A DNA stretch of 17,754 bases from Flavobacteriaceae bacterium (GTDB taxonomy: Bacteria; Bacteroidota; Bacteroidia; Flavobacteriales; Flavobacteriaceae). The stretch lies in the NCBI GenBank assembly GCA_029247985.1, contig JAQWKF010000064.1:1-17754 (forward strand), written 5' to 3'. The notes below the pieces were generated by a model. It saw only the letters and a program-made list of their open reading frames with translations. It ran no database searches and had not been told where the DNA came from. How positions within the stretch are numbered: position 1 is the stretch's first letter; the number at the start of each line of letters is the position of its first letter. This document shows positions 1 through 5,597 of this stretch, piece after piece. Both the position numbers and the translations under genes were made by a program.

Positions 1-7
1 ACATTTG
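1..7 (+). promoter_or_regulatory. Partial -7 promoter element of tRNA-His
   Basis: The window opens with acatttg, which fits the last seven bases of a Bacteroidetes -7 box (TAnnTTTG) if the missing preceding base is T. It lies 13 bases before the tRNA, a sensible distance for a tRNA promoter. The -33 element would be outside the window, so this is an inference from half a promoter. Confidence 0.4.
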
Positions 8-20
8 CATCCTAGAAAAT

Positions 21-95
21 GGTGGTTGTAGCTCAGTTGGTTAGAGCGCTAGATTGTGGTTCTAGAGGTCGCCGGTTCGAGACCGGTCTTCCACC
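21..95 (+). tRNA. tRNA-His (GTG anticodon)
   Basis: A full cloverleaf can be drawn. The D arm is GCTC/GAGC (31-34 with 44-47). The anticodon stem is CTAGA/TCTAG (49-53 with 61-65) around a seven-base loop, with anticodon GTG at 56-58. The T arm is GCCGG/CCGGT (71-75 with 83-87) around TTCGAGA. G21 is the extra G-1 typical of tRNA-His and faces C95. The 3' CCA is not fully encoded, since bases 96-98 read CAA. The acceptor stem (22-28 with 88-94) contains two adjacent T-T oppositions, 26/91 and 27/90 or their neighbours depending on exact pairing. I believe similar acceptor stems occur in other Bacteroidetes tRNA-His genes, but I could not check this. Confidence 0.95.
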
Positions 96-100
96 CAAGA

Positions 101-134
101 AAAGCCCTTCGAGAAATCGAGGGGTTTTCTTCTT
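101..134 (+). terminator. Rho-independent terminator of tRNA-His
   Basis: The hairpin is AAAGCCCTTCGA, loop GAAA, TCGAGGGGTTTT (101-128), with two G-T wobbles, followed by a T-rich tail. It starts six bases after the tRNA. The central tcgagaaatcga is identical to that of the terminator at 3656-3686. Confidence 0.8.
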
Positions 135-154
135 TAAACCAGTTATGCGTTTCG

Positions 155-226
155 TTCGGCACTTACACGTAATTGATGTTTAAAATTACAAAAAAGTGTA
201 TGCTCTCGGCACTTTCTCGGCACTTT
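155..226. repeat. Tandem 11-bp repeat plus third partial copy
   Basis: The unit tctcggcactt occurs twice in direct tandem (204-214 and 215-225). A third partial copy, ttcggcactta, lies at 155-165 and shares the nine bases tcggcactt. The repeats sit about 60-130 bases downstream of the tRNA-His gene. Short direct repeats of this size beside a tRNA resemble arm-type sites of tyrosine recombinases, but that role is inference. Confidence 0.6.
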
Positions 227-289
227 TTTACAACGTTAACATAGGAATTCAAGGCACTAAACTGTAAATTCGAGAAGATAAATAAGCTT

Positions 290-463
290 ATGCTTGTGGA
301 AACCAATAGCACTATGAGCTTCTACGAAACAAGAACAGCACTAGGAGGTATTGCTGTGGGAGACTATGAACTCATTGACAATCCCAAAGCAGTAACAAAC
401 TATGTTAGCAAGTGGATTGACCGTGATTGTGAATATGATTTATTTTTTAGTTTACAATATTAA
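290..463 (+). pseudogene. Possible truncated gene end, 57 codons
   Basis: The frame from ATG 290 to TAA 461 encodes 57 residues, and the frame is open back to 245. A segment reading V-E-T-N-S-T-M-S-F-Y-E followed by L-G-G faintly recalls the C-terminal 'N..A..FYE.LGG' signature of GNAT acetyltransferases. The spacing is off and the core of such a domain is absent. It is most simply read as the leftover 3' end of a lost gene. It may also be non-coding, because a minus-strand frame overlaps its last 17 bases. Confidence 0.25.
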
Positions 464-564
464 ACTCTATACCAGTGAATGAGACAATCATTTTCCCTCC
501 ATTCTCATTAAAAACTAAAAATTCCTTTTCGCCTGAGTTAAACCAAATAGGATATATTTTTTCA

Positions 565-1014
565 TTACTGTTTAATGAGTTTAGCGTTAAATATTTTTTT
601 ATCTGCTAGTATAGTAATCAAATAGGTTTGAATACTAAGCCTTGGCGTGTCTACCACCACCTGAGATGTGTTACTGAAGTCTTTGGTAAATACAAGCTGC
701 CCATCAGCGTTTTGTATAATCACCTGAATATCGTTGTATTTCTTATCTAGTGTAGCTATAAACTGCTCTACAAAAGGGTTGGGGTAAATAGTTACAGTAA
801 GGTCAGTTGTTATGGTTTCTACAGCATAGGCTGTTTTAGTGGGGTTTACAAAGCCCTGAGAGACTGTAGCCCCAGTGGTTTTAATATTCCCGATAACTGA
901 AGACTGCCCTATGGAATATATCCCCTTTTGGGAGGTTCCTCCACCTGCACTCACCGTCTGATGGTGCAGTTGAGCGAAACTAAAAAAAGGTACTAGGATT
1001 AGCAGATATTTCAT
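565..1014 (-). CDS. Small secreted protein with type IX sorting domain
   Basis: The 149-residue product starts with a signal peptide (residues 1-14, cleavage near F-S-F-A/Q). It continues with a short Gly/Ser-rich stretch ending Q-G-F at about 52-55. The C-terminal type A sorting domain of the type IX secretion system spans about 71-149. It begins T-I-Y-P-N-P-F and ends in the usual basic tail (K-L-I-K-Q). Over half the protein is therefore sorting signal, with only about 50 residues of possible passenger. The family usually known for such CTDs delivers proteins to the outer surface, where the CTD is cleaved. It is the last of four minus-strand genes for exported proteins and lies 22 bases after the stop of its upstream neighbour. 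I do not know its function. It may be a surface adaptor or a reduced cargo. Confidence 0.85.
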   Translation of the reverse strand: MKYLLILVPFFSFAQLHHQTVSAGGGTSQKGIYSIGQSSVIGNIKTTGATVSQGFVNPTKTAYAVETITTDLTVTIYPNPFVEQFIATLDKKYNDIQVIIQNADGQLVFTKDFSNTSQVVVDTPRLSIQTYLITILADKKIFNAKLIKQ

Positions 1015-1036
1015 ATAATTCTAGTAAATTATTTAA

Positions 1037-1576
1037 TTAAAACATCTCTATCTCTACGTTTGATTTAAACTTGCTGTTGTACTTGTAGTAAACGACTCCA
1101 AATTCATCGTTTTGTAGTTTAAACAGATAATTCGAGTCATCAGTATTTGCTAAATGCCGTTTATTTATAATGGGGCTTATATCAACAACCTTAAATCTTT
1201 TTCCAAACAAAACTCTATAATTATTGTTAGGAGTGTATAAGACCATCGTACCGCCTGAGCCGTTTGATGCATGAGACCTTAGTCCTTTATATGTTTTATC
1301 TTTTATAGCCTTTTTTAATTGAGAATCTTTATAAAAATTCTTGTAACTATTCTCCCTAAATTCTTTTGAAATATATATTGGAGTTACTGTTTTATTTAAA
1401 AACTTAGCCTTCAACTCATCAATATTTACTGCAACTACGTCAGCTTTATTGAATTCATTTGATTTATCCCAACCACCTAAATTTGAATTAGTATGCTTAG
1501 GTTCATAGCCATATTGAGAAAAACAAAAACTACCAAAAAATAATAACCCACAAAGTACTAATAATCTTGCACTCAT
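1037..1576 (-). CDS. Secreted protein of unknown function
   Basis: This encodes 179 residues with a clear signal peptide: a hydrophobic run from about residue 4 to 19 ending S-F-C-F-S/Q. The mature part is rich in Lys, Asn and Tyr, has no lipobox and no motif I recognise. A strand-like segment at about 109-130 (residues such as M-V-L-Y and Y-R-V-L-F) is followed by another at the C-terminus (F-G-V-V-Y-Y-K-Y), which suggests a beta-rich fold. Its ATG directly follows the TAA stop of the upstream gene with no gap, so the two are very likely translated from one message. The function is unknown, and periplasmic or surface location is inferred from the signal peptide. Confidence 0.75.
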   Translation of the reverse strand: MSARLLVLCGLLFFGSFCFSQYGYEPKHTNSNLGGWDKSNEFNKADVVAVNIDELKAKFLNKTVTPIYISKEFRENSYKNFYKDSQLKKAIKDKTYKGLRSHASNGSGGTMVLYTPNNNYRVLFGKRFKVVDISPIINKRHLANTDDSNYLFKLQNDEFGVVYYKYNSKFKSNVEIEMF

Positions 1577-2212
1577 TTATTTTGTGTATGGTATTCTCCT
1601 TGTAACTTTTCTCATCAGAATATTAATCAAATCTTGTGAGTCTGAGCCAAGCGAACCTTTGATTTTCTTAAGATAGTTCACAACAAGTTCATCATCTCTA
1701 GTGTCATAAAAATCGAGATTACATACTGCTGCACTTGTTCCTGCTGCAGCACCAAATAAAACACCTATGGCAATTCCTGCGGCATCTGACATTGGTTTTG
1801 AGGTTTCAAATGTCCCCATAACTACACAGTCTACTCCTAGAATCTTACCAAGCTCACTAGGCAGATATTCATCAGCAGCATAAATGTCAATACCCTCTCT
1901 TTTCAATAGAGCGTTTGTTCTAGCTGGGGTTTGGATTTTTGCAGTTAATTCTCCTCGCTTTTGTCTTGTCAAGAACCATGAATGCATTCCTTTCTGAATA
2001 TCAAGCGCTTCATCCTTTTGCATTTGAATAATCTGTTCAGTAGTAAAGTCTTTTAACTGCTTTGGTCTTAATTTGACTTGTACTTTTAAAGGCAATAGGG
2101 CTATAGTTTTTGTATTTGACGCATAATTGTCTCCATCTGGATGAACATAAAGTTTAGTCTGAGCACTAGTATACGCACTAATTAGTATGGTGAGTAATAT
2201 TAATCGTTTCAT
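1577..2212 (-). CDS. Secreted CsgG/GNA1162-like protein
   Basis: The 211-residue product has a signal peptide at 1-17 (ending T-S-A/Q). A segment around 36-45 (T-I-A-L-L-P-L-K-V) is followed by an amphipathic helix rich in Gln, Lys and Asp (57-85). Next comes R-T-N-A-L-L at about 98-103, then 'G-V-D-C-V-V-M-G-T-F' (126-135). This order resembles the alpha/beta fold of CsgG- or GNA1162-type outer-membrane-associated proteins, where a 'lpf/llp' strand and a 'gvD.vv.G.' strand recur. A Gly/Ala-rich hydrophobic stretch (144-163) could insert in a membrane. There is no lipobox. It sits between the barrel protein and an unknown secreted protein, abutting the latter. The assignment is fold-level only, and I infer an envelope role. 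Confidence 0.7.
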   Translation of the reverse strand: MKRLILLTILISAYTSAQTKLYVHPDGDNYASNTKTIALLPLKVQVKLRPKQLKDFTTEQIIQMQKDEALDIQKGMHSWFLTRQKRGELTAKIQTPARTNALLKREGIDIYAADEYLPSELGKILGVDCVVMGTFETSKPMSDAAGIAIGVLFGAAAGTSAAVCNLDFYDTRDDELVVNYLKKIKGSLGSDSQDLINILMRKVTRRIPYTK

Positions 2213-2220
2213 ATATAAAA

Positions 2221-2246
2221 ATAGGGGGGGTATCCCCCCCCCTTTA
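2221..2246 (-). terminator. Homopolymer hairpin terminator of the OMP gene
   Basis: On the plus strand the sequence is G7 (2224-2230), TAT, C9 (2234-2242). Read on the minus strand it is a G/C stem of at least seven pairs followed by TATTTTTATAT, so it can end transcription of the barrel gene that stops at 2261. It lies only about 11 bases before the ATG of the next gene (2212), so it also sits in that gene's leader. Confidence 0.6.
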
Positions 2247-2260
2247 GATTATTTAATTAG

Positions 2261-2782
2261 TTAAAACTTAACTTGTAATTCTGCTCCAAACCCATTTGCT
2301 CTAATCTTAATACCATCAATATTAGATGAGTTACTAAGTTGAGTTACGTAGCCAACACCTAGGGTTACACTATCAGAAAAGTCATATCCAATGCCAATCT
2401 GACCTGAAAAAGCAGATTTTTTTACAACATCAGTATCTACATCAGCAAGAGAAATACCTAAACCTAACCCTGGGCTTATAAAAAAACCAGCGTCTTTTCC
2501 TGATACATAATATTGCAAATCTAGACCTAGTCCGATTGCATTATTTGCCTCGTCATCAACCTTTTGGCCAATAGCAAAAGAAACGGAGGGAAGTAAATCC
2601 AAATTATCAGATATTTCTGCATCATAGATTAAACCAAAGCTAACTGAAGTTGTGTTGTCCGAATTTACTGAAACTCCACCGCCAGAAACTTTTGCTTTTG
2701 CAGATGAAAATCCAACGTGAGCACCAAATTGTCCAAAAGATAAAGCTGGAACAATCATTAATAGATAAATTAAATTTTTCAT
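2261..2782 (-). CDS. Outer-membrane beta-barrel protein
   Basis: The 173-residue product has a signal peptide (1-17, ending L-S-F-G/Q). It is followed by alternating hydrophobic/polar strands and turns, with many Gly, Ser and aromatic residues, and a terminal V-K-F. The final Phe and strand pattern fit the small eight-stranded barrel families (outer-membrane beta-barrel, PF13505/PF13568 type). Strand-like runs are seen at about 46-53, 83-92, 99-108 and 125-132. The ligand or partner is unknown. It is the first gene of the minus-strand group that continues with three more exported proteins, although the hairpin at 2224-2242 partly insulates it. A -7 box lies at 2805-2812. Confidence 0.85.
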   Translation of the reverse strand: MKNLIYLLMIVPALSFGQFGAHVGFSSAKAKVSGGGVSVNSDNTTSVSFGLIYDAEISDNLDLLPSVSFAIGQKVDDEANNAIGLGLDLQYYVSGKDAGFFISPGLGLGISLADVDTDVVKKSAFSGQIGIGYDFSDSVTLGVGYVTQLSNSSNIDGIKIRANGFGAELQVKF

Positions 2783-2804
2783 TATTATTGTTTTAATTAG
2801 TATT

Positions 2805-2812
2805 CAAATGTA
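2805..2812 (-). promoter_or_regulatory. -7 promoter element for the OMP gene
   Basis: On the minus strand the sequence reads TACATTTG, an exact TAnnTTTG match, 22 bases before the ATG at 2782. No good TTG/TTTG is found 17-23 bases upstream, so only the -7 element is supported. Confidence 0.45.
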
Positions 2813-3191
2813 AATAAATTTAAATGATATATACCCTAAAATTTTAAAAAGGTAGACTGTAATCAAAGCTCACGAACATTTGAACGACGATTAAAAGCCA
2901 AAAAAATCAAGAAGAAAATTTCTAGTTTGCACCCCCGTGGTTAATTGATAATCGTTTTATTTTTGTTGAGGAGTAGCGTAAAATATATGTTACCTATTAC
3001 TTACATACATTGGCAAAAGATTTTTAGTCTAAGTCGTTAATAACAAGGGGGTAAGCAAAAACTTACCCCTTTATTATGTTTAGTGTTAAGGAATGTTTCT
3101 GTAGTCTAATCCATTGCCATCCTATGTAAATCCTATTCTATGGAGATAATTCCATACTGGAAATAAAAATCCTTGGCTGCATAAAGGAATT
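2813..3191. other. Non-coding gap with hairpin and possible small RNA
   Basis: No intact gene is visible. A 34-codon plus-strand frame (2840-2942) is very Lys/Arg-rich and ends S-L-H-P-R-G. It lacks a start and may be a remnant. A TAnnTTTG box (TATTTTTG, 2958-2965) precedes a strong hairpin at 3045-3072 by 80 bases. A weaker inverted repeat lies at 3139-3156 (TATGGAG, ATAA, TTCCATA). Confidence 0.4.
3045..3076. terminator. Strong intergenic hairpin, possible terminator
   Basis: AAGGGGGTAAG (3045-3055), a six-base loop and CTTACCCCTTT (3062-3072) give an 11-pair stem with one G-T wobble. On the plus strand it is followed by attatg, and on the minus strand by gttatt, so neither side has a strong T tract. 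It could end the truncated minus-strand gene at 3192 or a short plus-strand transcript beginning near 2970. Confidence 0.45.
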
Positions 3192-3361
3192 TTATACGCC
3201 GTCTTCGAAATCATTTTTAGCACTCTCCAAGAATTGATTTATAAGAAGTTTATCGTCAGCAATAGACACCAAACTTGGTCTAAATAATTTATCTAGGTTG
3301 TGATTGGGCAAAATAACATTTGAGTACAGTTTTCGAATTCTATTTTCTAAATCCACTTTAA
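3192..3361 (-). pseudogene. 3' remnant of an unknown gene
   Basis: A minus-strand frame ends at a TAA (3192-3194) and encodes about 56 residues with protein-like composition. They include K-V-D-L-E-N-R-I-R-K-L-Y and a C-terminus reading N-D-F-E-D-G-V. The frame stays open to 3449, but beyond about 3361 it is antisense to a recognisable outer-membrane gene, so that part is spurious. The coding sequence thus seems to lose its 5' end at about 3361, where a second truncated gene begins on the other strand. I do not recognise the family. A short intact gene with a start inside this stretch cannot be excluded. Confidence 0.45.
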
Positions 3362-3631
3362 CCCTTACCAAGAGGTTGGTACGGAGCTCCTCTAGTAAAC
3401 TTTTCCAGTGCCTCTGGTAAGTCTGGCAGTAGCGAGGGTAAAATTTCACTTTTTGGTGCTGGCGCAGTAGCGGGCTATCAATGGGTTTTTGGAGGAAATG
3501 ACACGGGATTTGCCCTTGATTTAAATTTCGGCGCTCAATACGTTAATGTTAAGACAAGTGGAGATATTAGCGGAATTACTTTAGACGGTATTCTTCCAAG
3601 AATAGGACTTTCCTTAGGATACGCTTTTTGA
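3362..3631 (+). pseudogene. 3' half of a DUF3575-type outer-membrane protein
   Basis: The frame ends at TGA 3629-3631 and is open back to 3362, just after a stop at 3359. It encodes P-R-G-W-Y-G-A-P near the start, then G-A-G-A-V-A-G-Y-Q-W-V-F-G, then P-R-I-G-L-S-L-G-Y-A-F at the end. These match the order of motifs in the C-terminal half of DUF3575 proteins (K-G-W-Y..P-F, G-Y-Q-W-I-F, final aromatic strand), which are about twice this length with a signal peptide. No start codon, signal peptide or first strands are present. The body is uninterrupted, so truncation rather than gradual decay made this remnant. A shared terminator at 3656-3686 still follows it. Confidence 0.8.
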
Positions 3632-3655
3632 GAGAATTCATTATAAAAATTTTAT

Positions 3656-3686
3656 AAAAAAACCCTCGAGAAATCGAGGGTTTTTT
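3656..3686. terminator. Bidirectional terminator
   Basis: A7 CCCTCGA, loop GAAA, TCGAGGG T6 is a perfect seven-pair GC-rich stem extended by A-T pairs, with T tracts on both strands. It lies between the end of the truncated porin (3631, plus) and the end of the peptidase gene (3706, minus), and so serves both. Confidence 0.9.
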
Positions 3687-3705
3687 GTTGAAGTACGTTT
3701 TGCAA

Positions 3706-4728
3706 TTATTCTTTTAAACGCAAACGCTCCTCACGGTTTACAATTTCCCAGGCGGTATGGAAAATAAGGCGGGTGCGTTTTTCCAACAATTCATACTCAA
3801 TTTTTTCTACCGTGTCTGTTGGTGCATGATAATCGGCGTGTGTACCGTTAAAATAGAAGATAACCGGCACATTGTTTTTAGCAAAATTATAGTGGTCTGA
3901 ACGATAATAATACCTGTTTTCAATATAGCGGCCACGCTCAAAAACTTCTGTAGTAGGGTCATTGTAGCGGTAGTCCAAATCTAAGTTAATGTACGCGTCG
4001 TTCATGGCTGCTGATACGTCGTGCAAGTCTTGTGATAAGATGTCAGAACCAATCAGATATATATAATTGCTATTATCCGCATGCAAATCATCAATGCGTC
4101 CAATCATATCAATATTTAAGTTAGCAACTGTATCTTCAAGAGGATATACAGGATTGTCTGTGTAATATTTAGACCCCAATAATCCTTTTTCTTCTGCGGT
4201 GACGTGCAAGAATAGCACAGAACGTTTGGGTCCATTACCGTCTTCTACAGCCTGTTGAAAGGCTTCTGCAATTTCCAATATGGCAACAGTTCCAGAACCG
4301 TCATCGTCTGCTCCATTATTGATTTGCCCATCTTTTTCAACGCCAATATGATCTAGGTGGGCGGTGATAACCAATATTTCATTGGGTTTTTCGCTTCCTT
4401 CAATAAAAGCCAACACATTGCTTGCTTCTAAAGTGCGGTTTTCTCTGTATGAATTTAGGGTCATAGGCATAAAGTAAGCACCGTCGGGCATCCCTCCGTC
4501 TATGCCCAGTGATTCATACTCGCCTTTTAGATAGTTTATGGCAACGTCTTCTCCTTCAGTACCTGCTTCTCTTCCCATAAAATCGTCACCTGCATAGGTA
4601 TATAAATGCGCTTTTAGTTCTTCAGCTGTGATGCTAGCTGCATAGGTTTCTGGGTCAAAGGCAATATTTTTTTGACTAGACACACAGGCCATGCATAAAA
4701 AAGCAAATAATATAGGTAAATGTTTCAT
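3706..4728 (-). CDS. M28-family zinc aminopeptidase, lipoprotein
   Basis: The 340-residue product has an N-terminal signal with Cys15 in L-C-M-A-C, so it is probably a lipoprotein, though Cys at -3 is unusual. The M28 di-zinc site is complete in order: T-A-H-L-D-H (His124), N-G-A-D-D-D-G-S-G (Asp141), T-A-E-E-K-G (catalytic Glu179 and ligand Glu180), N-I-D-M-I-G (Asp207) and D-Y-H-A-P-T-D (His301). The family removes N-terminal residues from peptides. An envelope location would suit scavenging of peptides. It lies 35 bases downstream of the DUF3050 gene on the same strand and may share its transcript, ending at the bidirectional terminator. The exact peptide preference cannot be read from the sequence. 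Confidence 0.95.
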   Translation of the reverse strand: MKHLPILFAFLCMACVSSQKNIAFDPETYAASITAEELKAHLYTYAGDDFMGREAGTEGEDVAINYLKGEYESLGIDGGMPDGAYFMPMTLNSYRENRTLEASNVLAFIEGSEKPNEILVITAHLDHIGVEKDGQINNGADDDGSGTVAILEIAEAFQQAVEDGNGPKRSVLFLHVTAEEKGLLGSKYYTDNPVYPLEDTVANLNIDMIGRIDDLHADNSNYIYLIGSDILSQDLHDVSAAMNDAYINLDLDYRYNDPTTEVFERGRYIENRYYYRSDHYNFAKNNVPVIFYFNGTHADYHAPTDTVEKIEYELLEKRTRLIFHTAWEIVNREERLRLKE

Positions 4729-4763
4729 GATTTAAAGTATTTGATATGCAATATACATTTTTA

Positions 4764-5525
4764 TTAAATCTTACTTTCAATAAAGTCCCAAAGTGATAAT
4801 CGCTTTTGTAGCGCCTCTTGAGCTGCATCATTTGCCTGTTCCCAGAGCTGGGTATTGTCCCCACATAGTTCTTGAATCATTTGTTGTGCCATAGGCCCAT
4901 GCTCTTCACTGTCAACCTCAATGTGACGCTCAAAATAATAAACCAATGTGTCGTAGCCGGAACCTTTTTCTTGGGCCATCTCTTTAATGATGGCAATAAA
5001 CAAATCAGGAATTAGGTCTTCCCTTCCATATGTAAACACACTTGCTACAACATGTACTGGTGCTTGTGTTGCCGTTGTGAGTGAAAAATCTATAAAAGAT
5101 TTTATTTCGTTGGGTATTGCAGCTTCGCTAAGAGCTGTACGCCAAGGAGTCCCATTTTGAATTGCTGATACTAAAGCATTGATAGGCGCGGTGTTTGCCC
5201 CTATTTCCTCCATAGCTTTAAGGTAAAGCTCAAAATGACTGCCAGGCTGATTGAATTGATCCACGTCGCTTTCCTCACCCCAAACAATTTCATTGATTAA
5301 CCTTCTTGTAGACGGGCTTCCTACGGGCACCCAAGGTAAGTCAGTACAAGTAAGTTTGCGTTGCAAGGCTTTTACCAAAGACATAAAGTCCCAAACGGCA
5401 AAAACATGATATTCCATAAAAGTCTTTATTGCCTCAGTGCTGTTTAATTTGTGGTATAGCGCATGGTGCAATAGTTGGTCTTTATTAGGAGCAAGTTTGT
5501 CCTCAAAAAGGGTAGTCGTTTTCAT
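4764..5525 (-). CDS. DUF3050 domain protein (heme-oxygenase-like fold)
   Basis: The ATG at 5523-5525 gives 253 residues. The open frame reaches a TTG two codons earlier, which I did not choose because the ATG fits the leader and promoter better. The sequence is mostly helical. It includes H-V-F-A-V-W-D-F-M-S-L-V-K-A-L-Q and W-G-E-E-S-D in the first half, V-F-T-Y-G-R-E-D-L-I-P in the middle and Y-F-E-R-H-I-E-V-D-S-E-E-H-G-P near residue 205. These match the DUF3050 family, which I associate with the heme-oxygenase/TenA-like helical fold. The conserved His, Glu and Asp residues (E-R-H-I, E-E-H-G) could bind metal. There is no signal peptide, so it is cytoplasmic. It is divergent from HMG-CoA lyase across 72 bases. 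Function is unproven. Confidence 0.9.
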   Translation of the reverse strand: MKTTTLFEDKLAPNKDQLLHHALYHKLNSTEAIKTFMEYHVFAVWDFMSLVKALQRKLTCTDLPWVPVGSPSTRRLINEIVWGEESDVDQFNQPGSHFELYLKAMEEIGANTAPINALVSAIQNGTPWRTALSEAAIPNEIKSFIDFSLTTATQAPVHVVASVFTYGREDLIPDLFIAIIKEMAQEKGSGYDTLVYYFERHIEVDSEEHGPMAQQMIQELCGDNTQLWEQANDAAQEALQKRLSLWDFIESKI

Positions 5526-5542
5526 AAGCAATTTTTCTTATG

Positions 5543-5577
5543 CAAATTTATATAAATGCCTCATAATTAGCGTCAAA
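5543..5577 (-). promoter_or_regulatory. Promoter of the DUF3050 gene
   Basis: On the minus strand, TTTG (5574-5577) is followed after 23 bases by TAAATTTG (5543-5550), an exact TAnnTTTG. The ATG at 5525 is 17 bases further on. This matches the flavobacterial consensus at the upper end of its known spacing range. Confidence 0.55.
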
Positions 5578-5585
5578 GGATTTGT

Positions 5586-5593
5586 TATTTTTG
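5586..5593 (+). promoter_or_regulatory. -7 element of the HMG-CoA lyase gene
   Basis: TATTTTTG matches TAnnTTTG and ends only four bases before the ATG at 5598, so transcription would begin at or almost at the start codon. No clear -33 element is present. If it is used, the message is leaderless or nearly so. Confidence 0.4.
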
Positions 5594-5597
5594 ATGC

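Larger units (their letters stand above)
135..564. other. Gene-poor gap with recombination-like repeats and remnants
   Basis: No convincing intact gene lies here. The left part (155-226) carries three copies of tcggcactt. A plus-strand frame runs open from 245 to 463, with an ATG at 290. A minus-strand frame runs open from about 600 down to a stop at 447. The two frames overlap at their ends, so at most one is a real gene end. The position directly behind a tRNA makes this a plausible decayed integration site. No integrase is present to prove it. Confidence 0.4.

Noticed and set aside
2840..2942. Lys/Arg-rich plus-strand frame ending S-L-H-P-R-G
   Set aside because: No start codon, only 34 codons, low-complexity basic composition in an AT-rich gap. 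Not enough to call a gene or name a remnant.
3362..3449. 5' part of the 85-codon minus-strand frame
   Set aside because: It is antisense to a clearly coding DUF3575 fragment, so only the portion below about 3361 can be real sequence of that gene.
135..3700. Intact integrative element or prophage
   Set aside because: No integrase, transposase, relaxase, phage structural gene or matching right-hand att repeat could be found. Only circumstantial boundary signs exist.
5526..5531. TTG start two codons upstream for the DUF3050 gene
   Set aside because: The ATG at 5525 is a better start and fits the promoter. The extension adds only two residues.
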